Notes: generated from the letters alone by a model not told the origin. Positions 8,578 to 17,523 are shown, counted from the first letter of the stretch. The stretch is DNA of 38,945 nucleotides from Cyanobacteria bacterium UBA5018 (GCA_002396505.1 DGYA01000049.1:20854-59798); one strand, 5' to 3'. Numbers and translations: made by a program.

Positions 8578-8997
8578 CACGGCGAAGCCCAGGGAGTTGG
8601 CCAGGGGCCGCAGCTTTTGCAGTTTGGGGCTCCACACCTGGCCCGTAGCCATTTCCGCCAGGCTCACCAGGGCCAGGTCCTGGCCCTCCAGCAGGGTCAG
8701 CTCCTCCAGGTTCACGGTGAGGGGACCGCGGAAAAAGTGGGCCCGACGCTCGGGCAGCTCGTGGCTGAACCAGGGGGTCAGCTCCCCCGCCTGCCAGGCG
8801 ATCTCCTCCTGGAGCTCGCGCCGCAGCGCCTGCAGCGGCGTTTCGCCGGGATCCAGGTGGCCGCCAAACAGCCCCCAGCAGCCCGGGGCGATGATGCCCT
8901 CGATGTCATCGCGGAGCTGCAGCAGCCACTGGCCCTGCCGCTCCACCATCGCCAGGGCCACTTCAACGGCCAGGGGCGTGGCCAGCTCAACCGTCAT
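8554..8997 (-). CDS. Nudix hydrolase
   Basis: A 147-residue Nudix-fold pyrophosphohydrolase. The Nudix box runs from Gly46 to Trp68: Gly46, Glu52 and Arg60-Glu61-Leu-Gln-Glu64-Glu65 match the consensus G-x5-E-x7-REUxEE. Ala67 replaces the usual glycine after the acidic pair. Substrate cannot be told from sequence. It is divergent from the phosphoketolase gene with 171 bp between the starts, room for two promoters. The very C-terminal residues (LMQEQ) fall in a tandem repeat and are probably not part of the fold. Confidence 0.88.
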   Translation of the reverse strand: MTVELATPLAVEVALAMVERQGQWLLQLRDDIEGIIAPGCWGLFGGHLDPGETPLQALRRELQEEIAWQAGELTPWFSHELPERRAHFFRGPLTVNLEELTLLEGQDLALVSLAEMATGQVWSPKLQKLRPLANSLGFAVQRLMQEQ

Positions 8998-9168
8998 GGG
9001 CGGGGATCAGGCAAGTTGGCAACATCCTGCCGGCAGCGGCGCCGGCCGCCAGGGGCTGGCCAGGAACTACGGGCAATTCGTGAGGGGCCATGGACCAGTG
9101 CCTGGGGGCGGTTTTGCTGTCAGCCTGGAACTGTGTTTTGCGACCGCTTGCTGCGGCGGCGATACCAA

Positions 9169-11595
9169 GTGATTCCCTCTACCGCCGATTCCCACGAGCC
9201 GCCCACTTCCGAGCCGCCCATTCCAGAACCGGAACTGGCCCGCCTGGACGCCTGGTGGCGAGCCGCCAACTATCTGGCGGTGGGGATGATCTATTTGCGG
9301 GCCAATCCGCTGCTCACTGAGCCACTACGCCATGAGCACGTCAAGGCGCGCTTGCTGGGGCACTGGGGGTCTAGTCCTGGCCAGGCCTTCATCTGGGCCC
9401 ACGCCAACCTGCTGATCCGCCGCCATCAGCTGGAGATGATCTATCTCTCGGGGCCGGGCCACGGGGCCCCCGGGGTGCTGGGCCCCACCTACCTGGATGG
9501 CAGCTACAGCGAGGTGTATCCAGACAAAAGCCAAGACGCGGAGGGGATGGCGCGCTTTTTTCGCCAGTTCTCCTTCCCGGGCCAGATCGGCTCCCACTGC
9601 ACCCCGGAAACCCCCGGTTCGATCCATGAGGGTGGCGAGTTGGGCTACGTGCTCTCCCACGCCTGCGGGGCCGTCTTCGACAACCCAAACCTGATCGCCC
9701 TGGCCTGCGTGGGCGATGGCGAGGCCGAAACCGGCCCGCTGGCCACCTCCTGGCACATCAACAAATTTCTCAACCCGATCAGCGATGGCGCCGTGCTGCC
9801 GGTGCTGCATCTGAACGGTTACAAAATTGCCAACCCCACCCTGCTGGCCCGCATCCCCAAGCCGGAATTGGACAGCCTGCTGGTGGGTTATGGCTGGGCG
9901 CCCCTCTATGTGGAGGGAAGTGAACCGATGGCCATGCACCGGGCCATGGCGGCGGCGATGGCCAAGGCCGTGGAGCGGATCCGTTCTATCCAAGCGGCCT
10001 GCCGCTCCACTGGCCAGGCGGTGCGGCCCGCCTGGCCGCTGATCGTGTTGCGCTCCCCCAAGGGCTGGACCGGCCCGAAGTCTTTGGCGGGCCACAAATT
10101 AGAAGGGTTTTGGCGTAGCCACCAGCTGCCCCTGCCGGCGCCGAACCGCGATCCCCAGCAGCTGCAAATGCTGGAGGAATGGCTGCGCAGCTATCGCCCA
10201 GAAGAGCTGTTCGACGCCAACGGCAACTTGCTGCCAGAGCTGCGGCAGCATTCGCCCCAGGGCAGCCTGCGCATGGGCTCCAATCCCCATGCCAATGGAG
10301 GCCTGCTGCGCCGCAATTTGCGCTTTCCGCCCTTGGAGAACTACGCCGTAGCCGTGACGGCGCCGGGGGCCATCGAGGCGGAGAACACGGTGCCCCTGGC
10401 GCAGCTGATCCGGGATCTGATCAAACTCAACCCCGAGGCGGTGCGGGTGTTTGGCCCCGATGAAACCGCCTCCAATCGATTGCAGGCAATCTATGGGATT
10501 TCAGCCAAGGTATGGATGGAACAACTATTACCGGAAGATGCCGATGGCGGCGAGCTCAGCCGCGATGGCCGGGTGGTGGAGATGTTGTCTGAGCACACAT
10601 TAGTAGGAATGATGGAGGGTTATCTACTGACCGGCAGATATGGCTTCTTCCATACCTACGAAGCCTTCGCTCATGTGATCGCTTCCATGTTTAACCAGCA
10701 CTGCAAATGGCTGGAATCCTGTATTAATCACGCCAGCTGGCGAGCGCCGATTAGCGCCTGGAATTGCCTGATATCCTCCACCGTATGGCGCCAAGACCAC
10801 AACGGCTTCACCCATCAAGATCCCGGCTTCATCGATCTGGCCGGCAACAAGAGCGGGGCGGTGGTGCGGGTGTATCTACCGGCCGACGCCAACTGTCTGC
10901 TGGCGGTGGCGGAGCTGGCCCTGCCGGAAACAAACGTGTGCAACATCATCGTGTCGGATAAGCAGAGCCATTTGCAATACCTGAACCTGGAGCAGGCCCG
11001 GCGGCACGTGGCCAAGGGCATTGGCCTGTGGAGTTGGGCCAGCAACGACGACCAAGGGCTGCTGGCCGATGATCCCGATGTGGTGATGGCCTGCGCCGGC
11101 GACGTACCCACCCGGGAGACCCTGGCGGCGGTGGAAATCCTCAACCGCGAGATCCCCGACCTCAAAGTGCGGTTGCTGAATGTGGTGAAACTGTTCGCCC
11201 TCACCTCGCCAGAGGAGCACCCCCACGGCATCAGCGACCGAGATTTTGATGGTTTATTTACCACTGATCGGCCGGTTATTTTTAATTTTCATGGCTATCC
11301 TTGGCTGATTCATCGGCTCACCTACCGCCGCCACAACCACGTAAACTTCCACGTGCGCGGCTACAAGGAGATGGGCAATATAAATACGCCGATGGAATTG
11401 GCGATGAACAACCAAATCGACCGCTTCAATTTAGTGATCGACGTGATTGACCGGGTGCCACGCTTGGGTTCCCGCGCCGCCCACGTCAAAGAGCGGATGA
11501 AGGAGGCAATCCTGATCCATCGCGCCTACGCCCACGAGCAGGGCATCGATGCGCCGCAACTCACCGAATGGCGCTGGGGGCTGGCGGGCCAGTGA
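9169..11595 (+). CDS. xfp: Phosphoketolase (xylulose-5-phosphate/fructose-6-phosphate)
   Basis: A thiamine-diphosphate enzyme that cleaves xylulose 5-phosphate or fructose 6-phosphate with phosphate to acetyl phosphate and a shorter sugar phosphate. Diagnostic segments include GPGHGAPG, the YPDKSQD region, FPGQIGSHCTPETPGSIHEG, the ThDP-binding GDGEAETGP and VIVSDKQSHLQYL. I chose GTG at 9169, which gives 808 residues, close to the family norm of about 790-810; the longer open frame back to 8563 lies antisense to the Nudix gene and is not homologous. Acetyl phosphate made here is the direct substrate of the acetate kinase encoded next, with a 4-bp GTGA stop/start overlap. Together they form a carbon-conserving acetate route with ATP yield. 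Confidence 0.95.
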   Translation: MIPSTADSHEPPTSEPPIPEPELARLDAWWRAANYLAVGMIYLRANPLLTEPLRHEHVKARLLGHWGSSPGQAFIWAHANLLIRRHQLEMIYLSGPGHGAPGVLGPTYLDGSYSEVYPDKSQDAEGMARFFRQFSFPGQIGSHCTPETPGSIHEGGELGYVLSHACGAVFDNPNLIALACVGDGEAETGPLATSWHINKFLNPISDGAVLPVLHLNGYKIANPTLLARIPKPELDSLLVGYGWAPLYVEGSEPMAMHRAMAAAMAKAVERIRSIQAACRSTGQAVRPAWPLIVLRSPKGWTGPKSLAGHKLEGFWRSHQLPLPAPNRDPQQLQMLEEWLRSYRPEELFDANGNLLPELRQHSPQGSLRMGSNPHANGGLLRRNLRFPPLENYAVAVTAPGAIEAENTVPLAQLIRDLIKLNPEAVRVFGPDETASNRLQAIYGISAKVWMEQLLPEDADGGELSRDGRVVEMLSEHTLVGMMEGYLLTGRYGFFHTYEAFAHVIASMFNQHCKWLESCINHASWRAPISAWNCLISSTVWRQDHNGFTHQDPGFIDLAGNKSGAVVRVYLPADANCLLAVAELALPETNVCNIIVSDKQSHLQYLNLEQARRHVAKGIGLWSWASNDDQGLLADDPDVVMACAGDVPTRETLAAVEILNREIPDLKVRLLNVVKLFALTSPEEHPHGISDRDFDGLFTTDRPVIFNFHGYPWLIHRLTYRRHNHVNFHVRGYKEMGNINTPMELAMNNQIDRFNLVIDVIDRVPRLGSRAAHVKERMKEAILIHRAYAHEQGIDAPQLTEWRWGLAGQ

Positions 11596-11636
11596 CTGGT
11601 GAGCCAGGGATCGGCGGGCCAGCAACTGGCGGGCCG
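11583..11636 (+). repeat. 15-bp tandem repeat spanning the xfp stop and ackA start
   Basis: Units begin at 11583, 11598 and 11613 (GGCGGGCCAGTGACT, GGTGAGCCAGGGATC, GGCGGGCCAGCAACT), followed by a partial unit. The GTGA stop/start overlap lies inside the first unit, and the array encodes the non-conserved first ~14 residues of acetate kinase. Confidence 0.75.
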
Positions 11637-12722
11637 CCGCTGCTGGTGCTCAACGCCGGCAGCACCAATCTCAAGGCCTCCCTACATGACGCCGCTGGCG
11701 CCTGTCTATGGCGGCGCCAGCGGCCCTGGCCCTCGGCCGGCCATCTGGCTGACTGGGATGCCGAGGCGCTGGTCGACTGGCTGGCGGCGGCCCTGCCCCC
11801 ACAATTGGCGGGCGATGGGGCAGGCCTGGCCCTGGTGGGCCACCGGCTGGTGCATGGCGGCGAGCGCTTCCTGGCCCCCACCCGCATCACCGCCGAGGTG
11901 CGCCGGAAGCTGGAACAGCTCAATCCCCTGGCGCCGCTGCACAATCCCCAGGTTTTGGGCTTGATTGATGCGCTGCGGCGGCGCTGGCCGGCCCTGCAGC
12001 AGTGGGCCTGCTTTGACACCGCCTTCCACGCCAGCTTGCCGCCCGCCGCCCGCACCTACGCCATCCCGGCCAGCTGGCGGCGCCAGGGACTGCGCCGCTA
12101 CGGCTTCCACGGCCTCAACCACGAGCATGTAGCCGCCGAGGTGCAACGCCGCCACGGCAGCGAGGCCCCCTTGCGGTTGATCAGTTGCCACCTGGGGGGC
12201 GGTTGCTCCCTCTGCGCCATCCGCGATGGCCGCAGCATCGCCACCACCATGGGCTTCACGCCGCTGGAGGGGTTGGTGATGGCCAGTCGCAGCGGCACGG
12301 TGGACCCCGGCCTGCTGCTCTATCAACTGCGCTCTGGTCTGGATCTAGCCGAGCTGGAGCGAGGGCTGCTACGGGAAGGGGGACTGCTGGGGCTATCCGG
12401 CCTCAGCGGCCACATGGGCGAATTGCGGGCGGCGGCCCTGCCACCGCCCCAAGGCCAGGGCCACGCCGGCGCAGCCCTGGCGATCGACGTGTTTCGCCAG
12501 CGCTTGCTGGAGGGCATCGGCGCCATGGCCGCCTGCCTAGGGGGGGTGGATGTGATCGCCCTCAGCGGCGGCATCGGCGAACACGACACCGCCCTGCACC
12601 GGGAGCTGGCGGCAGCCCTGGGCTGGCTGGGCCGCCATCAATTGCTGGTGATCCCGGCCGATGAGGAGGGTCAAATCGCCCGCCATTGCTGGGCGGCCCT
12701 AGCGGGTGCAAGCAGGCCCTAA
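11592..12722 (+). CDS. ackA: Acetate kinase
   Basis: Interconverts acetyl phosphate plus ADP with acetate plus ATP. Family segments in order are LLVLNAGSTNLKASL (phosphate-binding start of the fold), HRLVHGGERF, FDTAFHASLPP, RRYGFHGLNHEHV, ISCHLGGGCSLCAI, MGFTPLEGLVMASRSGTVDP and ALSGGIGEHD. I prefer the GTG at 11592 (376 residues) because it gives a GTGA overlap with the phosphoketolase stop; an ATG at 11568 is in frame but would overlap by 28 bp. The first ~14 residues (VTGEPGIGGPATGG) come from a 15-bp repeat and are not part of the fold. Genetic coupling to phosphoketolase fits a shared acetyl-phosphate pathway. Confidence 0.95.
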   Translation: MTGEPGIGGPATGGPPLLVLNAGSTNLKASLHDAAGACLWRRQRPWPSAGHLADWDAEALVDWLAAALPPQLAGDGAGLALVGHRLVHGGERFLAPTRITAEVRRKLEQLNPLAPLHNPQVLGLIDALRRRWPALQQWACFDTAFHASLPPAARTYAIPASWRRQGLRRYGFHGLNHEHVAAEVQRRHGSEAPLRLISCHLGGGCSLCAIRDGRSIATTMGFTPLEGLVMASRSGTVDPGLLLYQLRSGLDLAELERGLLREGGLLGLSGLSGHMGELRAAALPPPQGQGHAGAALAIDVFRQRLLEGIGAMAACLGGVDVIALSGGIGEHDTALHRELAAALGWLGRHQLLVIPADEEGQIARHCWAALAGASRP

Positions 12723-12813
12723 CGGGTGCAAAAAAGCCCTGGCGGGGCTGTTCGGCGCTAGCGGATGGTGGGCGGCCCTGGCGGAGCTGTTCGGCCCTGG
12801 CAGGTGGTGGCGA
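12699..12813 (+). repeat. Degenerate ~20-bp repeat array after ackA
   Basis: Successive units of 19-20 bp begin with CTAGCGG, CTAACGG, CTGGCGG, CTAGCGG, CTGGCGG and CTGGCAGG; alternating units share GGGTGCAA or GCTGTTCGG. The array begins inside the last ackA codons and continues past the stop. Confidence 0.6.
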
Positions 12814-12849
12814 TTGAGGCAGCCCTGGAAAAACCGAGCCAGGACAGAC

Positions 12850-13143
12850 CTATGGAGCCTTGATGCTGCAAAGCTTCCCAGCTGCCCGGGGCGCTGAAAT
12901 GTTGTTAGTGAGAAATGTTGATGGTGAAAGACCAGTTTTTACCCTGTTGTTCACAACGGCTTGACCAAGCCTGGTGTCGCCGTTGAACAGGTACAGGGCC
13001 TCGCCTCTGACGAGAACTGCAGAGCTAATGACGATGCAGTTGGGGGTGCTTTCTTCAGTGACGCCACCGTTCTCCACATTGCCCTGGAGAATATCGAAAT
13101 TATCCACCATGGCAGCGGTGGCGGCGCCAACCACTGCTGGCAT
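12850..13143 (-). CDS. Small hypothetical protein downstream of thrC
   Basis: A 97-codon frame starts five bases after the thrC stop codon on the same strand. Composition looks coding rather than random: an alanine-rich N-terminus (MPAVVGAATAAMVDNF) followed by mixed polar and hydrophobic sequence with DILQGNVENGG and ALYLFNGDTRLGQAVVNN. A start at the internal ATG (residue 12) is possible. I do not recognise a family. If real, it is likely co-transcribed with thrC. Confidence 0.4.
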   Translation of the reverse strand: MPAVVGAATAAMVDNFDILQGNVENGGVTEESTPNCIVISSAVLVRGEALYLFNGDTRLGQAVVNNRVKTGLSPSTFLTNNISAPRAAGKLCSIKAP

Positions 13144-13148
13144 AAGCG

Positions 13149-14261
13149 TTAAAAGCCCATCACTGCCGCCACGGCATCAGTGTCGGCCTCCAGGCCTGTG
13201 TGGAACTTGGAGTCGTTGTGTTCGATGGCGGTGGCGGGATCCTTGAGGCCGTTACCGGTGAGCACGCAGACCACGGTGGCGCCGGCTGGCACCTCGTCGC
13301 GGCGCTTGAGCAGACCTGCCACGGAAGCAGCACTGGCTGGCTCACAAAAAACACCCTCCTGACTGCCCAGCAACTTGTAGGCATCGATTATCTCGGCATC
13401 GGTGACGGCCATGAATCCGCCATTGCTTTCCCGTTCAACCTTTAGCGCGTTATCGCGATTTACAGGGTTACCTATGCGAATGGCCGTGGCAATCGTATCT
13501 GGTTGTTCCACCGTGTGTCCCAACACCAGCGGGGCGGATCCGGCGGCCTGGAAGCCCATCATCCGAGGCAGCTTGCGGCAATGACCGGCCTGGCGATATT
13601 CATTGAAACCCATCCAGTAGGCGGTAATATTACCGGCATTACCAACGGGGATACATAGCCAGTCGGGGGCATCCGATAGGGCATCGACCACTTCAAATGC
13701 CGCAGTTTTTTGCCCCTGAAGCCGGTAGGGATTAACCGAATTTACCAGGGTAATAGGATAGCGATCAGCCACATCACGCACGATGGCTAGTGCCCTATCG
13801 AAGTTTCCCTTGATGGCGATTACTTCAGCCCCGTAAAGCAGGGCCTGGGCGAGCTTGCCCTGGGCCACATAGCCATCGGGAATCAGCACAAAGGCGCGCA
13901 TGCCGCCCCGGCGAGCGTAGGCAGCGGCCGCGGCGGAGGTGTTGCCGGTGCTAGCGCAGATCACCGCCTCTGATCCCGCCTCCTTGGCCTTGCTGATCGC
14001 CATGGTCATGCCCCGATCCTTGAACGATCCGGTGGGATTGAGACCGTCGTATTTCAGATACACCCGCACCCCCTTGCCAATCCGCTCGGAGATCACCGGC
14101 GCTGGAATCAAGGGCGTGGCACCCTCCCGCAGGCTGATCACCGGGGTGCTTTGACTCACCGGCAACCAGCGCCGGTAGGCCTCAATCAGGCCTGGCCAGT
14201 CCTGCATGGTGGCCCGAGCGCCGCCCAGACCCAGTTGCCGCAGGGTTTGGATCAGGGGCAC
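13149..14261 (-). CDS. thrC: Threonine synthase
   Basis: PLP-dependent enzyme that converts O-phosphohomoserine to threonine. The fold-type II PLP lysine is Lys81 in NPTGSFKDRGM; the phosphate cradle is formed by the later GNAGNITAYW segment, and STGNTSAAAAAYARR is the substrate-binding loop. Length is 370 residues from the first ATG; a start at the internal ATG at 14207 would give 352 residues beginning MQDWPGLIEAYRRWLPV, which matches my memory of picocyanobacterial ThrC better. It is followed by a small ORF and preceded on the same strand by the DUF1400 and ABC1 genes. Confidence 0.95.
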   Translation of the reverse strand: MPLIQTLRQLGLGGARATMQDWPGLIEAYRRWLPVSQSTPVISLREGATPLIPAPVISERIGKGVRVYLKYDGLNPTGSFKDRGMTMAISKAKEAGSEAVICASTGNTSAAAAAYARRGGMRAFVLIPDGYVAQGKLAQALLYGAEVIAIKGNFDRALAIVRDVADRYPITLVNSVNPYRLQGQKTAAFEVVDALSDAPDWLCIPVGNAGNITAYWMGFNEYRQAGHCRKLPRMMGFQAAGSAPLVLGHTVEQPDTIATAIRIGNPVNRDNALKVERESNGGFMAVTDAEIIDAYKLLGSQEGVFCEPASAASVAGLLKRRDEVPAGATVVCVLTGNGLKDPATAIEHNDSKFHTGLEADTDAVAAVMGF

Positions 14262-14287
14262 TGGGGGCAGCTCAAACTGACGCGAAT

Positions 14288-14872
14288 CTAGGGCTCGCCC
14301 CGCAGTCCATTCAGCGGCGCTTCCGAGAAGAAGCGCACCAGATCGGAAATCGAACTGGTTTTGTCCATCAGGCTGAGCAGGGCCGGGATGCTCACTTCCA
14401 TGTTGCGGCTGGGATAAGCCCGCAGGAAGCGCAGCGCCGTGAGCGAGCCCTTACCCTCCACCAGACCCATCACGATCGCTGAGCGCAGGGCCGGCAAGCC
14501 GACACCGGGGGTTTTGAGCGGGTAGACGATCTGGGCCACCCGCTCCAGAACGGCCTCGCCAATGCGGGTGTTGAGCAGCCGACTGACCAGGGTTACCGGC
14601 AGGCTGATCGACTCGTTGAGCAGCTTGGCCACCTGGGCAGGCGGCTGTTTGCTGAAGCTGAGCAGGTCTGCTAGCAGCCCTTGCGCCTTGCCGGTGCTGG
14701 CTAGCTGTTCCAGATCTGCCACCGGGATCGAACGCCGGAAGCCGCCGCTAACGAAAACCAGATTGTCGGCGGCCAGCACGCCCGTGCTGCTCACCAGGGG
14801 CAGAGCTGCACCTAAACCGATCCCGAGGGCCGCGGCCAAGAGGGAGCGGCGTAGGCGAGAACGGCGGAACAC
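14288..14872 (-). CDS. Exported DUF1400 (alpha/beta-hydrolase-associated) protein
   Basis: A 194-residue protein with a clear signal peptide: arginine-rich start (MFRRSRLRRS), hydrophobic core (LLAAALGIGLGAALPLV) and probable cleavage around VLAADN. The rest (LVFVSGGFRRSIPVADLEQLASTG onward) resembles the DUF1400 domain found in cyanobacteria, often annotated alpha/beta hydrolase although it lacks the nucleophile elbow by itself. Function is unknown. In picocyanobacteria this gene is commonly next to the ABC1 kinase and thrC genes, as here (26-bp gap to thrC, 50 bp to ABC1), suggesting a conserved operon. Confidence 0.75.
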   Translation of the reverse strand: MFRRSRLRRSLLAAALGIGLGAALPLVSSTGVLAADNLVFVSGGFRRSIPVADLEQLASTGKAQGLLADLLSFSKQPPAQVAKLLNESISLPVTLVSRLLNTRIGEAVLERVAQIVYPLKTPGVGLPALRSAIVMGLVEGKGSLTALRFLRAYPSRNMEVSIPALLSLMDKTSSISDLVRFFSEAPLNGLRGEP

Positions 14873-14922
14873 GGCAACCCGGACTGTCAGCTCGTCACGA
14901 TAGGCGCCCTGGGTGGCTGCGT

Positions 14923-17247
14923 TCAGGCCGATCTCAGCTGGGGCGACACCAGCAGGTCCCGCACCAGGTGCACCACAGACCGCTCCACCAACCCCTTGGC
15001 CAGGTCCACCCCCATGCGCCGCAGTTCTGGCTCCTCCAGCAGCCTCGGTAGTCGCCGCAGCAACAGCTGGGGTTCAAAGCCTGGCAGGGCCTGCAGGATG
15101 CTCACCAACTGGCCGATGGGCTCGAGATCCAGCAGCGGCTGGCCAGTCGCCATGGCAGCTGGTTGGCGCAGGCCTGGCGGTAGCAGCCGCGGCGGTAGCC
15201 GCATGCCGAGCCGCAGGGTCGTCTCCCAGGCCAGGGCATCCAGCCGCTCCAGCAGGGCATCCACCAGCTGTTGGCGCAGTAAACCGCCCTGGGCGGAAAA
15301 CAGGAAATCCAACACCTGATCCAGCAAACCGTCTAGATCCAGATCGGCGCCCTGGGAGGCACTGGCAATTAAGTTATCGAGCCTTTGCCAGCGAAAGATA
15401 TCACCATCGAACAGCATTTCCTTCAAACTATTCCGCAGCTGGGGATCGGGATCCTCCATCAGCCGGCGGGCGAAATAGGGATAAGCTGCCCCGAGAATTT
15501 TAAAGTCTGAATCCACGCTTAGTGCGATGCCTTCAAGGGTGACAAGCGAGCGAATTATCAGGGCGTAATAGGGCGGCACCCGAAAAGGAAATTTATACAT
15601 AACTCCGGAAAGGTCGTCGGTGACCGCCTTAAAATCCAGGCGGCTGACACCCATCTCCAATGCCTGGCCAAATACCTGTTCAAAGGCAGGTACTATCGGC
15701 TGGAGATTGACATCTTCCGCCAGGAAGCCAAGGGTGACAAAGTCATTTGACAACTTGCCAAAGTTGCGATTAACCAGGTGAACTACGGCCTGGATTAATC
15801 CGGTGCGCGATTCGCGGCTGACGCTGCTCATCATGCCGAAATCCAAGTAGGCAAGCCTGCCGTCGGCCAGGGCTAGCAGGTTGCCAGGATGGGGATCGGC
15901 GTGGAAGAAGCCATGTTCCAGCAGCTGTTGCAGGCTGCAGCTCACGCCCACACTCACCAGCTCATTCGGATCTACACCCAGGGCTCGCACCGCCTCTAAA
16001 TTTGTAAGCTTTACCCCATCAATCCATTCCATGGTTAGCACCCTTCTAGAGGTGGCATGGTGGTAGATGCGCGGTACAGCTATGCGAGGATTTTGGCTGT
16101 GCAGCTCGGCAAAGCGCTCGGCATTCATCGCTTCGTTGAAATAGTCCATTTCTTCGAAGACACGTTGACCCAGCTCGTCGATCAGGGCTACAAGGTCACT
16201 GCGTATAATGCCAACATTTTGGTTCAGCCAGGCTGCAATATTACGCACGATATATAAATCCAATGTGATTTGCTCCCTGAGGCCAGGTCGCTGCACCTTT
16301 ACGGCCACTCTCTGGCCTCCCTTGAGTACGCCGCGGTGCACCTGACCCAGGGAGGCCGCCGAGATTGGTTCCCGGTCGAGCTGCTCATAAATCTCTGCCA
16401 CCGCTTTGCCCAGGTCTTCCTCGATGCAGGCCATGGCCAGCTCTGGATCAAAGCCAGGCAACTGGTCCTGGAGCTGGGCCAGTTCCGCCAACAACAGCGG
16501 CGGCACGATGTCTGGTCGGGTGGAGAGGGCCTGGCCGGCCTTGATGAAGGCCGGCCCGAGGGAGGCCACCAGATCGGCTGCCTCCTTGGCGCGGGCGGTC
16601 ACCTGGCTGGGTTTTTTCAATTGGCCAAACAGCCAATCCATGGCCACCGCCAGCAGGTAGAGGCCAATGGGCACGAGGGTTTGCCACAGGCGGCGGAGTA
16701 GTCGCTGCGGATGGCCTGCGTATATGCGCGTGATCGCCGCCGGGTCGTAACGCAGCAGGCCGGCTGCCTCGAGGAAATCGCTCAATTCAGCCTGTTGATT
16801 TGGCTCAGCTGACAGAGGAGGTTCCCCGGACACCATTGGCGCACCAGACAGCCTTGGTGCACCAGACACCATTGGCGCACCTGACAGCCTTGGCTCATTG
16901 GTCACTATTGGCTCACTGGCTACCACCGGCTCTCCCGCTACCAGCGGCCCGCCGCTCACCCCTGGGGCCGCTGTCGGGGCAGCGGTTTTTGTGCCTGGCT
17001 CGCTGGTCGGGGGCTTTTGGCTGGTCGGGGCCGCTTCGTTGGTCGGATCCGCTTCACTGGTAGGGGCCGCTTCACTGGTAGAGGCCATTTCGCTGATCCG
17101 GGCAGTGTCGCTGATCTGGACAGTTTCTCTGGTGGGGGCCGCTGCGGGTGGCGTGGCGTCGCTGACGGGCAGCTGTTCTCCGAACACCGCCGCTCGCATG
17201 GCGGCCGCAGCCGCTTCCAGGGCTGTGGGCTGGGTCTGCAGCGACAC
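14923..17247 (-). CDS. ABC1/UbiB-family atypical protein kinase with repeat-built N-terminal extension
   Basis: Residues ~150-774 are an ABC1/UbiB/ADCK-type kinase. The KxGQ signature appears as AFIKAGQALSTRPD, the alanine-rich loop as ISAASLGQVHRG, the ATP lysine as RVAVKVQRPG, and the catalytic and metal segments as FFHADPHPGN and YLDFGMM. Two or more hydrophobic stretches near the C-terminus and one near residue 190 suggest membrane association. Members act in quinone or plastoquinone and lipid metabolism; the target here is not known. The first ~145 residues are non-conserved, rich in S, E, P, A and T, and are encoded by two 18-bp repeat arrays (hexapeptides such as SEAAPT and SGAPMV), so they were probably added by repeat expansion. 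Confidence 0.88.
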   Translation of the reverse strand: MSLQTQPTALEAAAAAMRAAVFGEQLPVSDATPPAAAPTRETVQISDTARISEMASTSEAAPTSEADPTNEAAPTSQKPPTSEPGTKTAAPTAAPGVSGGPLVAGEPVVASEPIVTNEPRLSGAPMVSGAPRLSGAPMVSGEPPLSAEPNQQAELSDFLEAAGLLRYDPAAITRIYAGHPQRLLRRLWQTLVPIGLYLLAVAMDWLFGQLKKPSQVTARAKEAADLVASLGPAFIKAGQALSTRPDIVPPLLLAELAQLQDQLPGFDPELAMACIEEDLGKAVAEIYEQLDREPISAASLGQVHRGVLKGGQRVAVKVQRPGLREQITLDLYIVRNIAAWLNQNVGIIRSDLVALIDELGQRVFEEMDYFNEAMNAERFAELHSQNPRIAVPRIYHHATSRRVLTMEWIDGVKLTNLEAVRALGVDPNELVSVGVSCSLQQLLEHGFFHADPHPGNLLALADGRLAYLDFGMMSSVSRESRTGLIQAVVHLVNRNFGKLSNDFVTLGFLAEDVNLQPIVPAFEQVFGQALEMGVSRLDFKAVTDDLSGVMYKFPFRVPPYYALIIRSLVTLEGIALSVDSDFKILGAAYPYFARRLMEDPDPQLRNSLKEMLFDGDIFRWQRLDNLIASASQGADLDLDGLLDQVLDFLFSAQGGLLRQQLVDALLERLDALAWETTLRLGMRLPPRLLPPGLRQPAAMATGQPLLDLEPIGQLVSILQALPGFEPQLLLRRLPRLLEEPELRRMGVDLAKGLVERSVVHLVRDLLVSPQLRSA
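16823..16948. repeat. 18-bp tandem repeat, seven units, in the ABC1 gene
   Basis: Units begin every 18 bp from 16823. Central units are GCACCAGACACCATTGGC and GCACCTGACAGCCTTGGC; outer ones drift (TCACTGGCTACCACCGGC). On the coding strand they give proline/valine/glycine-rich hexapeptides in the N-terminal extension. Confidence 0.85.
17000..17143. repeat. Second 18-bp tandem repeat, eight units, in the ABC1 gene
   Basis: Units begin every 18 bp from 17000; the best conserved are TCACTGGTAGGGGCCGCT and TCACTGGTAGAGGCCATT. The unit sequence differs from the neighbouring array, so the two arrays appear to have arisen separately. They encode ~48 residues rich in S, E, A and T. Confidence 0.85.
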
Positions 17248-17493
17248 AACGGCAAGGGCAGGTATGCCCTTACTAAACCAAAACCAGCCAAACCAGCGCT
17301 GCCCAAGCCAAACCCGCCAAAACGCAGCCGGCCCACGCCTCCCCTGTTAGCGGGCCCCGCAAGCTTGGTTACAGCCCACAGGCCCTGCCCCAGGCCCCTG
17401 CCCTTGGAACCTGCAAGACCTTGCCGCTGGGCCCCGCAAACCCTGGCCAGGTATCCGGCAGAACTTGGCAATTTGGCAAAACCGGCTATCGTT

Positions 17494-17509
17494 TAGAACA
17501 TTTGTTCTA
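17494..17509. promoter_or_regulatory. LexA (SOS) box upstream of recN
   Basis: TAGAACATTTGTTCTA has perfect 7-bp arms (TAGAACA/TGTTCTA) around TT. It matches the Gram-positive type SOS core GAAC-N4-GTTC exactly and resembles the cyanobacterial LexA pattern AGTAC-N4-GTACT apart from the central A/T of each arm. It ends 14 bp before the recN start, with the AGGAGG ribosome-binding site between, where bound repressor would block transcription. Confidence 0.75.
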
Positions 17510-17512
17510 TCC

Positions 17513-17518
17513 AGGAGG
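17513..17518 (+). promoter_or_regulatory. Strong ribosome-binding site fixing the recN GTG start
   Basis: AGGAGG lies five bases before the GTG at 17524. This is one of the few strong Shine-Dalgarno motifs in the window and decides the recN start. Confidence 0.75.
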
Positions 17519-17523
17519 GGTGG

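Noticed and set aside
8563..9168. 202-codon N-terminal extension of phosphoketolase
   Set aside because: Antisense to the Nudix gene and non-homologous; GTG at 9169 gives normal length.
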